This document shows, piece after piece, positions 1 through 6,394 of a stretch of 8,000 nucleotides of DNA; the first letter of the stretch is position 1; each line of letters begins with the position of its first letter. Source of the stretch: Leptospiraceae bacterium (GTDB lineage Bacteria > Spirochaetota > Leptospiria > Turneriellales > Turneriellaceae); NCBI GenBank assembly GCA_016788945.1, contig JAEUSA010000004.1, positions 1 through 8,000 of the forward strand, in the 5' to 3' direction. The translations under genes were made by a program, and so were the position numbers. A model generated the notes under the pieces. It saw nothing but the letters and a program-made list of their open reading frames with translations. It searched no databases and had not been told where the DNA came from.

Positions 1-2485
1 CCTGCCTGCATTACAGGCGGCATTAAATTCAGCGCCTGCTGCCATCTTAACTGCCCAAACCGGGTCGGGCAAAACTACTTACCTGCCGCTCAAGCTACTT
101 GAAGAACAATGGCTTGCCGGTAAAAAAATCATAATGCTCGAACCGCGCCGTGTTGCCGCTCGTGCGGCTGCGGCACGGCTCGCATTCCACTTGGGGCAGA
201 AATTAGGCAACACGGTAGGCTACTCTGTGCGCTTTGCCAGCGAGGTGAGTAAAAACACGCGCATTGAAGTGGTAACTGAGGGTATTCTCGCACGACGCAT
301 CGTCCATGATCCCGAACTTGCGGGTGTAGGCTTGGTTATCTTCGACGAATTTCATGAACGCCATGTTGAGACCGATCTTGCGATGGCGCTCACACTCGAA
401 TGCATGAAGGTCTTTCGTAGCGATTTGAAAATTCTGGTGATGTCCGCGACGATCGACACCACGGCGATTGCAAGCTTTTTGCGTAACGCGCTCGGCAATG
501 GAGAAAATCCGCCGCCGGTGCCTGTGATCACCTCAGCCGGTACCAATTTTCCCGTCGAGGTCAGGTACCATAATGAACAAATCGAACCGGGCAATCGCGC
601 GATGGCGATTGCCTGTGCGCGTAAGGCAATCGAAGCGCACGCAAAACATACGGGGGATTTACTGCTGTTCTTGCCGGGCACTGCAGAAATTTTTTCGGCA
701 ACCGAATATATCGAAGATCGTAACCTGAGGAATACGGCTGTTATGCCGCTCTATGGCGAGCTCACCGCCGAAGAGCAGGACCGCGTACTGGCACCGCCGA
801 AGCCAAATGAACGCCGTATCATCGTCGCGACTCCGATTGCTGAATCGAGTCTCACCCTCGAAGGATTAACCGTTGTCATTGACAGCGGTCTTGTCAGGCA
901 GCCAGCGCTCGACCCAGGTACGGGTCTTTCTTATCTTGAGACTGTGCCTATCACGCAAGATTCGGCGGTGCAGCGCGCAGGGCGCGCCGGCAGGCTTGGC
1001 CCTGGTACTTGCTACCGCATGTACACCGAGGCAGATTTTCGTCGTCGGCCGAAAACGCGCGCGCCCGAAATAATGCGCACAGACCTCGCGGAGGCTTCGT
1101 TGCGGACGCTCGCGTTTGGTTCGCCGCTCAAGAACCTGCTGCTGCCCGACATGCCGTCGAATGCGATGTTATCCCAGGCTGAGCGCTTGTTGCTTGACCT
1201 GCATCTTATCGATAAGAGCGGGCAACTCACAGAACTCGGCAAAAAGGCCTCCGCAATGCCATTGCATCCCCGTCTTGGTGCGATGCTCGCGGCAGCGCCA
1301 GGCGAAGATACTGCGCTGCTCGCAGCAATGCTGTCTGAGCGCGACGCGATGCGCGTGACCGGCGCGATGGCCACCGATCTGGAAATTCGCTTTCAATCGC
1401 TGCAGAAGTTTATCGCCACCGGCGAGGTGCCATCGGGTGCAGACAAAAGGGGATTGGACGCAATACGCAGCGTGTTTAAGCATCTGCGGTACTCTGGCGC
1501 TGCACGCCAGCGTACCGCAGAAGCAATTCTATTCGCCTACCCCGACCGCGTGTGCATCAACCGTGGTGCGGGCACAGCCGAGCCTGGCGCGTTTCTCATG
1601 CGCAGCGGCCGCGGCGTCTTTACCGAGAAAAATGACTGGTTGGCCGAATCTGAATTCATAGTGGCCGTCGATGTCTCGGGCGCGGAGAAGAATGCAAAGT
1701 TGCGGCTTGGCGTATCTTTGTCGCGGGAGCAGGTGATGAAACATTTTGTATCTGACATCATTACCAGAAAAGAAATACGCGAGGTCGCGGGCAGGCCGCG
1801 AGCGTATGAACAACGCTGCCTCGGTGCGATTGTGATAGAAGAAAAAGAGACCGCGCTACCACAGGGCTTCGCAGAGCAACTGGTACTGCAAAAGCTGCGC
1901 GAAACCGGAATAGAAAGCCTCGTCGGCGACGAAGCCCGCTCACTGATGCAGCGCATGGAAATTTTGCGGTCGTTTGGCGCAGATTTGCCCGACTGTTCAG
2001 CCAAGAATCTGCAGGCTCATCTTGAAGAATGGCTGGCCCCTTTTTTGGGGGGAATCCGTTCGCTGACCGAAGTGAGTGACGCAATGCTTTGTTCTGCTTT
2101 ACTCGCGCGCCTGAGCTACGAGCAACAGAGATTACTCGAAGAACAATTGCCGATTAAATTGACAGTCCCGAGTGGCTCGGCGCACCGCGTTCGTTACGAA
2201 GACAACAAGGCAATCATTGCCGTGCGCATACAGGAAGTTTTTGGTCTATCGCAACACCCGCGACTTGCGAGCGGTAAATTACCGGTCACGTTCGAGTTGC
2301 TTTCTCCGGGAAGGCAGCCGATTGCCATCACGAAAGACTTACCGGCATTTTGGAAATCCACCTATGCGGAAGTCAGAAAAGAAATGCGAGGCCAATACCC
2401 GAAACATTTCTGGCCCGAAGACCCACTGTCGATGCAAGGTACGACAGGCACTAAAAAAGCCTTCGACCGAAAAATGCAGAAGTAA
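1..2485 (+). CDS. hrpB: ATP-dependent helicase HrpB (5'-partial)
   Basis: This is a DEAH-type superfamily 2 helicase of the HrpB family, a presumed RNA helicase whose physiological role is poorly defined. The frame is open from base 2 with no start codon before motif I, so the gene begins outside the window; about ten residues are probably missing by comparison with E. coli HrpB (about 810-820 aa). Counting from base 2, the Walker A motif AQTGSGKT is at residues 18-25, motif II is DEFH (115-118, bases 344-355; the HrpB form of DEAH), motif III is SAT (148-150), motif IV is LFLPG, motif V is ATPIAESSLTLEG and motif VI is QRAGRAGR (325-332). The C-terminal HrpB domain is present, with AVRIQEVFGL, LLSPGRQP and RGQYPKHFWPEDP. 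The first ATG of the open frame (134) falls after Walker A and cannot be the true start. The gene ends with TAA at 2483-2485, 5 bp from the convergent channel gene. Confidence 0.96.
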   Translation, partial: LPALQAALNSAPAAILTAQTGSGKTTYLPLKLLEEQWLAGKKIIMLEPRRVAARAAAARLAFHLGQKLGNTVGYSVRFASEVSKNTRIEVVTEGILARRIVHDPELAGVGLVIFDEFHERHVETDLAMALTLECMKVFRSDLKILVMSATIDTTAIASFLRNALGNGENPPPVPVITSAGTNFPVEVRYHNEQIEPGNRAMAIACARKAIEAHAKHTGDLLLFLPGTAEIFSATEYIEDRNLRNTAVMPLYGELTAEEQDRVLAPPKPNERRIIVATPIAESSLTLEGLTVVIDSGLVRQPALDPGTGLSYLETVPITQDSAVQRAGRAGRLGPGTCYRMYTEADFRRRPKTRAPEIMRTDLAEASLRTLAFGSPLKNLLLPDMPSNAMLSQAERLLLDLHLIDKSGQLTELGKKASAMPLHPRLGAMLAAAPGEDTALLAAMLSERDAMRVTGAMATDLEIRFQSLQKFIATGEVPSGADKRGLDAIRSVFKHLRYSGAARQRTAEAILFAYPDRVCINRGAGTAEPGAFLMRSGRGVFTEKNDWLAESEFIVAVDVSGAEKNAKLRLGVSLSREQVMKHFVSDIITRKEIREVAGRPRAYEQRCLGAIVIEEKETALPQGFAEQLVLQKLRETGIESLVGDEARSLMQRMEILRSFGADLPDCSAKNLQAHLEEWLAPFLGGIRSLTEVSDAMLCSALLARLSYEQQRLLEEQLPIKLTVPSGSAHRVRYEDNKAIIAVRIQEVFGLSQHPRLASGKLPVTFELLSPGRQPIAITKDLPAFWKSTYAEVRKEMRGQYPKHFWPEDPLSMQGTTGTKKAFDRKMQK

Positions 2486-2490
2486 AATTC

Positions 2491-3876
2491 TTAACGACCT
2501 CTGCGACCACGTTGCGCAGATTTTTTAGGTTCATGATGCATGCGCTCCCGTGCCATCTTTTTCACTTGTTGGGCAAACTGCGGAAACTCACTCAGCACAA
2601 CCTGAAAGCTGTTCTTATCGAGTGTATAGAGATCACAATACTCGACGGCGCGCACCGATGCATTACGCGGTTGCGCCATCAGCAGGGCAATCTCGCCGAA
2701 GTAACCGCCTTCGCCGATCGTCGCATAGACTTGGTTGCTTTTTTCTGACAATATTTCAACGCTGCCGCGGCTGATGAAATACATATTGTGCCCTACCTCG
2801 CCTTCACGAAAGATGTAATCACCCGGGGTGAACATTGCCGGAGATAGTTTCATGACAATTTCTTTGATGAAGGCGTCAGACGCCCCTTTGAAGATCGGAA
2901 CTTTTTCGATGACCTCGGCGTGTATGTGCATCGCCAGTTCTTTTTGCAGGGCGCTCGGCAGATCTTTTAAAATCAGATTCTCATCGTAGCCCCGCCGGCT
3001 TTCCCACATGTAGCGGTAATAGTGACGCAGCTTCTGCCTGAGTGCAATGGGAATGTCACGGTACTCCAGATAAAGATTCAGGCGATTGATTTTTTCCTGA
3101 TATTTCGACCGCGCAATATCAAGGTTCGCGAGCAAGCTCGCAATATTACCGATCATGTAGCCGAACATGCCGACGCCAATGATCTCAATCACCACGGTAT
3201 AGGCGATCTGCGGAATGTTGAGCGGCGTGATGTCGCCGTAACCGATCGTTGCAAACGTCGTGATCACCCAGTAAAATGCCCGCAGATAGTTCTCCGCCGC
3301 ATTGTACTCGGGTTTAATGTTACCCAACACTATCCAACCACAGGCGGCCCAGTGCGCCATCATCAGCATCCATAGCACGAGAATGCCGAGACGCATCATA
3401 CTCGGGTTCAAGAAGTCTGCATGCCGCCAACGGTTCACAAGTTCACGCAAGTGCAACAGGCGCACGAGCCTCACCAGTCGCAGAATCGGCGCAATGTCGA
3501 TTGTTTTGCCCGCGACGTTTACCACGATCGGTCCCGAAATCAGATCAAAGGGAAAAAGTGAAATAAAATCGATCACAAACCAGCGCCGCAGATAGTGCCT
3601 TCGTATTTGCGCGAGGTCTTCGATCAGTTCGCCGCGGTCGTAATAGGCCGTGCGAAAACTGAGAAACATATCGATGAGAAATATGGCAGTGAGAAAAACT
3701 CCCGAATAGAAAACAAATATCGGGCCTTTGATACGATAAACAATCTCAAGCGGACCCAAAATAGCGAGAGTGAGTGTAACCAGAAACAGCAGCAGATCCC
3801 ATAGTGTACGCATATGGGAATCTGGGGAAAGAATACGCTGGGTGCGACTATCGGCCGCCACACGGCTGTTTGTCAA
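2491..3876 (-). CDS. Voltage-sensor K+ channel with cyclic-nucleotide-binding domain
   Basis: The product is a predicted inner-membrane potassium channel of the EAG/HCN/CNG type, opened or tuned by cAMP or cGMP. Residues from the TTG start: S1 about 24-48, S2 about 53-75 followed by the family-like stretch FRTAYYDRGELIED, S3 about 97-112 (RRWFVIDFISLFPFD), an arginine-rich S4 (LRLVRLVRLLHLREL, 132-146), S5 about 162-186, the selectivity filter TIGYGD (210-215, K+-type GYGD), S6 about 223-251, a C-linker, and a cNMP-binding domain about 326-440. That domain has the phosphate-binding cassette FGEIALL (393-399) and PRNASVRA (403-410). The start is uncertain. TTG at 3876 or GTG at 3861 keeps RILSPDSHMRTLWDLL, which matches the IxPxSxxRxxWD motif before S1 in eukaryotic HCN channels; ATG at 3813 would cut it. 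None has a clear Shine-Dalgarno site. The gene is convergent with hrpB and 64 bp downstream of perR. Confidence 0.9.
   Translation of the reverse strand: MTNSRVAADSRTQRILSPDSHMRTLWDLLLFLVTLTLAILGPLEIVYRIKGPIFVFYSGVFLTAIFLIDMFLSFRTAYYDRGELIEDLAQIRRHYLRRWFVIDFISLFPFDLISGPIVVNVAGKTIDIAPILRLVRLVRLLHLRELVNRWRHADFLNPSMMRLGILVLWMLMMAHWAACGWIVLGNIKPEYNAAENYLRAFYWVITTFATIGYGDITPLNIPQIAYTVVIEIIGVGMFGYMIGNIASLLANLDIARSKYQEKINRLNLYLEYRDIPIALRQKLRHYYRYMWESRRGYDENLILKDLPSALQKELAMHIHAEVIEKVPIFKGASDAFIKEIVMKLSPAMFTPGDYIFREGEVGHNMYFISRGSVEILSEKSNQVYATIGEGGYFGEIALLMAQPRNASVRAVEYCDLYTLDKNSFQVVLSEFPQFAQQVKKMARERMHHEPKKSAQRGRRGR
2500..2526 (+). terminator. Intrinsic terminator of hrpB, inside the convergent gene
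   Basis: TCTGCG (2500-2505) pairs with CGCAGA (2515-2520) around a 9-nt loop, followed at once by six T (2521-2526). It lies 14 bp after the hrpB stop codon and fits a rho-independent terminator on the plus strand. The stem has only 6 bp, so efficiency may be moderate. The element overlaps the last codons of the minus-strand channel gene. Confidence 0.6.
3847..3876 (-). promoter_or_regulatory. Possible promoter at the 5' end of the channel gene
   Basis: On the minus strand an exact TTGACA (-35, bases 3876-3871) is followed after 18 nt by GATAGT (bases 3852-3847, 4 of 6 matches to TATAAT). Transcription would begin near 3840, which would force use of the ATG at 3813. The TTG of this box is also the longest-frame start codon, so the two readings conflict. 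It could be a chance match. Confidence 0.25.
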
Positions 3877-3940
3877 AACGACACAGCTTGGCGAGCTTTG
3901 CGCGGCACTTGCGCCAAAAAGCGCGGATACCTACTGGCGA

Positions 3941-4351
3941 CTAAACATGCACGACTACCGACGAGATGGCGCGTTTTGGCAGGTGAGGATTTTTCGCCCA
4001 AATGGCCTTGAGAAATGATTCTTTGTCTTTTTCCGGAAGAATCACGTCAAAGATCTTTCCCGTCGCATCGACTACAACGTGGTCGTGGTCTTCGGTATTA
4101 GAATCAAACAGCTGCACATCGCTGCGCGCATCGACCTTCTTCAACAACCCGTGCTCAACAAAAAAATTGAGAACATTAAACACCGTCGCGCGCGAAACGC
4201 GGGGGTATTCAGAATTAATCTCGCGAAAAATTTCTTCTGCTGTGAAATGCCGGTGCTCCCTGAAAATATGCTCGGCGATTTCGAGCTTTTGCAGCGAGAC
4301 GCGTAGACCTCGCGACTTCAGGAATTCAGAAAGTTCTGCCCGGGTTTTCAT
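3941..4351 (-). CDS. perR: PerR-like Fur-family regulator lacking the structural zinc site
   Basis: This is a Fur-superfamily repressor, most like peroxide sensor PerR. It has an N-terminal winged helix (HFTAEEIFREI, then the recognition helix around SRATVFNVLNFF, residues 53-64) and a C-terminal metal-binding and dimerisation domain. By alignment with B. subtilis PerR (H37, D85, H91, H93, D104) the regulatory metal ligands are H35, D83, H89, H91 and D102. Aspartate at the last position is the PerR type; Fur usually has Glu. There is no cysteine anywhere, so both CxxC pairs of the structural Zn site are absent, as described for Leptospira interrogans PerR. The ATG at 4351 is chosen because it gives a usual 136-aa length, starts just before the first helix, and has AGGT (bases 4359-4356) 4 nt upstream. 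ATG at 4378 (145 aa) lies in the arm of a long hairpin, and the frame extends to 4459 without homology. The controlled genes cannot be told from the sequence. Confidence 0.87.
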   Translation of the reverse strand: MKTRAELSEFLKSRGLRVSLQKLEIAEHIFREHRHFTAEEIFREINSEYPRVSRATVFNVLNFFVEHGLLKKVDARSDVQLFDSNTEDHDHVVVDATGKIFDVILPEKDKESFLKAIWAKNPHLPKRAISSVVVHV

Positions 4352-4359
4352 GGCTACCT
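4352..4359 (-). promoter_or_regulatory. Shine-Dalgarno site of perR
   Basis: On the minus strand AGGT (bases 4359-4356) precedes the ATG at 4351 by 4 nt. It is short, but it is the only purine-rich site near any candidate perR start and favours this ATG over the one at 4378. It lies 8 nt downstream of the end of the long hairpin. Confidence 0.4.
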
Positions 4360-4367
4360 GTACGTTG

Positions 4368-4422
4368 GTTACTTCCATATTGCGATGCGGGGCTTCGCCC
4401 TGTATCGCAATATGGAAGTAAC
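4368..4422. repeat. 55-bp near-perfect inverted repeat (long hairpin) in the perR leader
   Basis: The left arm GTTACTTCCATATTGCGAT (4368-4386) is the exact reverse complement of 4404-4422 (19 of 19). Pairing continues inward: G4387/T4403 and G4389/T4401 are G-T oppositions, C4388/G4402 pairs, and GGGC (4390-4393) pairs with GCCC (4397-4400), leaving the 3-base centre TTC. The whole forms a stem of up to 26 pairs. There is no T tract after it on either strand, so it does not look like a terminator. It spans the alternative perR ATG at 4378 and the likely perR transcription start. It could be an operator for a dimeric or tetrameric repressor, an mRNA leader structure, or a copy of a REP-like palindromic element. 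Confidence 0.9.
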
Positions 4423-4448
4423 ATATACATATATTTAGAGTTTGTCTA
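4420..4448 (-). promoter_or_regulatory. perR: Candidate perR promoter
   Basis: On the minus strand TAGACA (bases 4448-4443, 5 of 6 matches to TTGACA) is followed after 17 nt by TATGTT (bases 4425-4420, 4 of 6). The predicted start, about 4412-4414, is inside the outer arm of the long inverted repeat, so the palindrome would overlap the -10 box and the start point. That is a typical place for a repressor operator. The match is moderate and unproven. Confidence 0.4.
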
Positions 4449-4462
4449 TTTTTAGGCATATT
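4434..4462 (+). promoter_or_regulatory. Weak candidate promoter for the three-gene export operon
   Basis: TTTAGA (4434-4439, 4 of 6 matches to TTGACA) is followed after 17 nt by CATATT (4457-4462, 4 of 6). The start would be near 4469, giving a leader of about 32 nt to the ATG at 4501. It overlaps the divergent perR promoter, so the two may compete. The surrounding AT-rich tract (4423-4463) suits promoters but also produces chance matches. Confidence 0.3.
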
Positions 4463-4500
4463 TCTCTTGCAGAGCTGACCCTACCCTGCAGCCGAGCAAT

Positions 4501-5463
4501 ATGAAGCTATATCCACCTATCAAGCGCATGTCTTCTACTTTGTTATCGATCGCAGTACTTGTCATTGCGGTCGCTACCCCGGTGTTCGCCGACGGCGTCG
4601 ACCGCCTTTTTCACTTCGATAACGACTGGGTGCTTAAGATCAATTTGAAGGATTTCAAGCTACAGAAAAATGATTATAGCTATGAAAAATCCTTCCGCAA
4701 CGTTTATGGTTTCAACGCCGATGGCCTGATTGTTTCCGTTTTTATTGAGCCTGCCGCCGCTGAGGGTGACAGCAAGGTCGCGCGGCAATATTACACAGAC
4801 CGGCTCAAACAGAGCCCCGTTCTCCGCACGGCCGAAAAGAGCAGTGAAAAGGGTCCGGCGGCTATGTATGAGTATTTTGTCGCCAAATTTCAGGATCAGG
4901 AAATCAACCAGAAACATGTCAATATGTACCTCGTGCGCGATAACCTGTGGATCGATATCCACATCTCCAAGGTTCGTTACAAAGAAGAAGACAAAGCGCT
5001 CTTTGACGCGATAATTAATTCGGTGAGTTTCGCGCCCAAGAATGCCTACGATTACTTTGGCGCAGGCTCATACATGTATCAGGATAAAAAATATGCTGAG
5101 GCGGCGCGCTATTATACTGCAGCACTCGACAACGAGGCACGCAAACGCACTCTCGAAGACGAGGTGTGGTTCGCGCTCATTGACCACCTCGGCATATCGT
5201 TGGTGCTATCGGGCGACGCAGCGAAGGCGAAAGAAGTTTTTTTGTTCGGCATCAAAAAAAGCCCTGAATATCCTTTGTTCTACTATAACCTTGCCTGCAC
5301 TTTCGCCGAAGAGGGCGACGCCGCGGGTGCCGCAAAATACCTCAAACAGGCGAAGGCTGTGGCCAAGAAGAAAAAGTTTAAGCTGCCCGACATAAAGAAA
5401 GATAACTCATTCGACAAGGTTCGCGACACCAAAGAATTCCGTCAGGTGGCCGATCAGGACTAA
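4501..5463 (+). CDS. Exported TPR-repeat protein of unknown function
   Basis: A 320-aa protein, probably periplasmic. An N-terminal signal peptide has a basic n-region (K2, K8, R9), a hydrophobic core about 14-25 and a signal peptidase I site after VFA (30/31). Residues about 31-178 form a domain I do not recognise with confidence; its pattern (NDWVLKINLKDF, MYLVRDNLWIDIHIS, then FDAIINSVSF) resembles small DcrB/PsbP-like alpha-beta folds, which is only an inference. Residues about 183-290 hold three TPR units: 183-215 (YFGAGSYMYQDKKYAEAARYY), 222-255 and 259-290 (PLFYYNLACTFAEEGDAAGA). The tail DNSFDKVRDTKEFRQV is the motif that commonly closes such TPR groups. The start at 4501 is preferred to the ATG at 4528 because it supplies the basic n-region, though its Shine-Dalgarno site is poor. 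It is the first gene of an operon with the M28 peptidase, 4 nt downstream. A scaffold role for that enzyme is plausible but unproven. Confidence 0.85.
   Translation: MKLYPPIKRMSSTLLSIAVLVIAVATPVFADGVDRLFHFDNDWVLKINLKDFKLQKNDYSYEKSFRNVYGFNADGLIVSVFIEPAAAEGDSKVARQYYTDRLKQSPVLRTAEKSSEKGPAAMYEYFVAKFQDQEINQKHVNMYLVRDNLWIDIHISKVRYKEEDKALFDAIINSVSFAPKNAYDYFGAGSYMYQDKKYAEAARYYTAALDNEARKRTLEDEVWFALIDHLGISLVLSGDAAKAKEVFLFGIKKSPEYPLFYYNLACTFAEEGDAAGAAKYLKQAKAVAKKKKFKLPDIKKDNSFDKVRDTKEFRQVADQD
5456..5459 (+). promoter_or_regulatory. Shine-Dalgarno site that selects a TTG start
   Basis: AGGA (5456-5459) lies inside the last codons of the TPR gene, 8 nt before the TTG at 5468. With the TAA stop of the TPR gene between them, it supports the TTG as the true start of the peptidase gene and suggests translational coupling. 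Confidence 0.5.
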
Positions 5464-5467
5464 TAAG

Positions 5468-6394
5468 TTGCATAAAACTCGAAAGATTGCGCGCGTCGGC
5501 TTATTGGCGCTCGCATTATTTTCGTCACCGTTGGGCGCGAAGGCCAAAAGCGATGAGCTGTTCGTCAGGCGTCATGTTGAATATCTATCTACTATTGAAC
5601 CGGCACGCAATCACCGGAATCTTGCTTCGCTGGAAAAAGCGGTGAAGTATATCCGCCGCGAGCTCAAACCGTTTGTGAAATCGATCCGCCTTGAAGAATA
5701 CCGTGTGCTCGAGCGCACCTATAAGAACGTGATCGCGAATATTGGCCCTGCTGACAAAGACACAATTGTCATCGGTGCGCACTATGACGTGTGTGGTGAC
5801 CAGCCAGGCGCTGACGATAATGCCAGTGGCGTCGCAGGGCTGTTACTACTCACAAAATATCTTGCTGCTAACAGCACAGAACTGAAGCATAATTATGAAC
5901 TCGTGTTTTACAGCCTCGAAGAGCCGCCATATTTTCGCACCAGTTTTATGGGCAGTGCAGTGCACGCCGATAATCTGAAATCGCGCGGCACAAAAGTGCG
6001 GTACATGATTTCATTGGAAACGATTGGTTATTATTCTGAGAAAGCAGGCTCGCAGGAATACCCCACTGGTCTCGGTTTATTCTATCCTAATCAGGGTAAT
6101 TTCATTGCTTTGGTCGGTCGCACGTCTGATGGGCCGCTGATCGAATTACTCAAGGCCGGATTTACAAAAAACACACAACTGAAACTCATCTCGCTGGCCG
6201 CACCCTCGTTCGTCACGGGTATCGATTTCTCAGACCATCTGAATTACTGGAAACACGGCTGGCATGCCGTAATGGTGACCGACACGGCGTTTATGCGCAA
6301 TAAAAATTATCACGAGCAGAGCGACACTCCCGACACACTGGATTACGGGAAAATTGTCGAGGTCGTGCGTGGCGTCTACGGAGCGATACGATGA
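5468..6394 (+). CDS. Exported M28-family zinc metallopeptidase
   Basis: A 308-aa peptidase of MEROPS family M28 (co-catalytic di-zinc aminopeptidases and relatives), predicted to act outside the inner membrane. It has a signal peptide with a basic n-region (H2, K3, R5, K6, R9), a hydrophobic core about 11-21 and cleavage near residues 23-26 (LGA or AKA). Metal and catalytic residues by family pattern: H105 in GAHYD, bridging D117 in GADDNASG, E151 (general base) and E152 (ligand) in YSLEEPP, E183 in ISLETIGYY at the position that is Asp in Vibrio aminopeptidase, and H282 in NYHEQSDTPDTLDY. All sites are present, so the enzyme is probably active; the substrate is unknown. Translation starts at TTG, supported by AGGA 8 nt upstream and the signal peptide that begins there. 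It lies 4 nt after the TPR gene, and its TGA overlaps the next gene's ATG (ATGA, 6391-6394). Confidence 0.92.
   Translation: MHKTRKIARVGLLALALFSSPLGAKAKSDELFVRRHVEYLSTIEPARNHRNLASLEKAVKYIRRELKPFVKSIRLEEYRVLERTYKNVIANIGPADKDTIVIGAHYDVCGDQPGADDNASGVAGLLLLTKYLAANSTELKHNYELVFYSLEEPPYFRTSFMGSAVHADNLKSRGTKVRYMISLETIGYYSEKAGSQEYPTGLGLFYPNQGNFIALVGRTSDGPLIELLKAGFTKNTQLKLISLAAPSFVTGIDFSDHLNYWKHGWHAVMVTDTAFMRNKNYHEQSDTPDTLDYGKIVEVVRGVYGAIR

Noticed and set aside
1537..2004. Minus-strand open frame of 155 codons within hrpB
   Set aside because: It lies opposite conserved helicase codons and has Ser/Arg-rich shadow composition without any domain.
134..2485. hrpB starting at the ATG at 134
   Set aside because: The frame is open upstream to the window edge and encodes Walker A (AQTGSGKT) before this ATG; a helicase without it would be inactive.
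3128..3141. Inverted repeat GCGAGC-AA-GCTCGC
   Set aside because: It is inside well-conserved channel coding sequence (end of S6) and is explained by Leu, Ala and Ser codon choice; a 2-base loop is also unfavourable.
3022..3375. Plus-strand open frame opposite the channel gene
   Set aside because: The minus-strand frame here encodes the K+ selectivity filter and S6; the plus-strand frame shows no domain or ribosome site.
3889..3917. Hairpin TTGGCG/CGCCAA as a perR terminator
   Set aside because: The loop is 17 nt, the stem is 6 bp, and no T tract follows on the minus strand.
4368..4422. The palindrome as a bidirectional rho-independent terminator
   Set aside because: No run of T follows the stem on either strand, and it lies at the 5' side of perR, not at a gene end.
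4352..4459. Upstream extension of the perR frame to 4459 or 4378
   Set aside because: The added residues have no Fur-family character, and the region carries the promoter and the palindrome; 136 aa from 4351 matches the usual family length.
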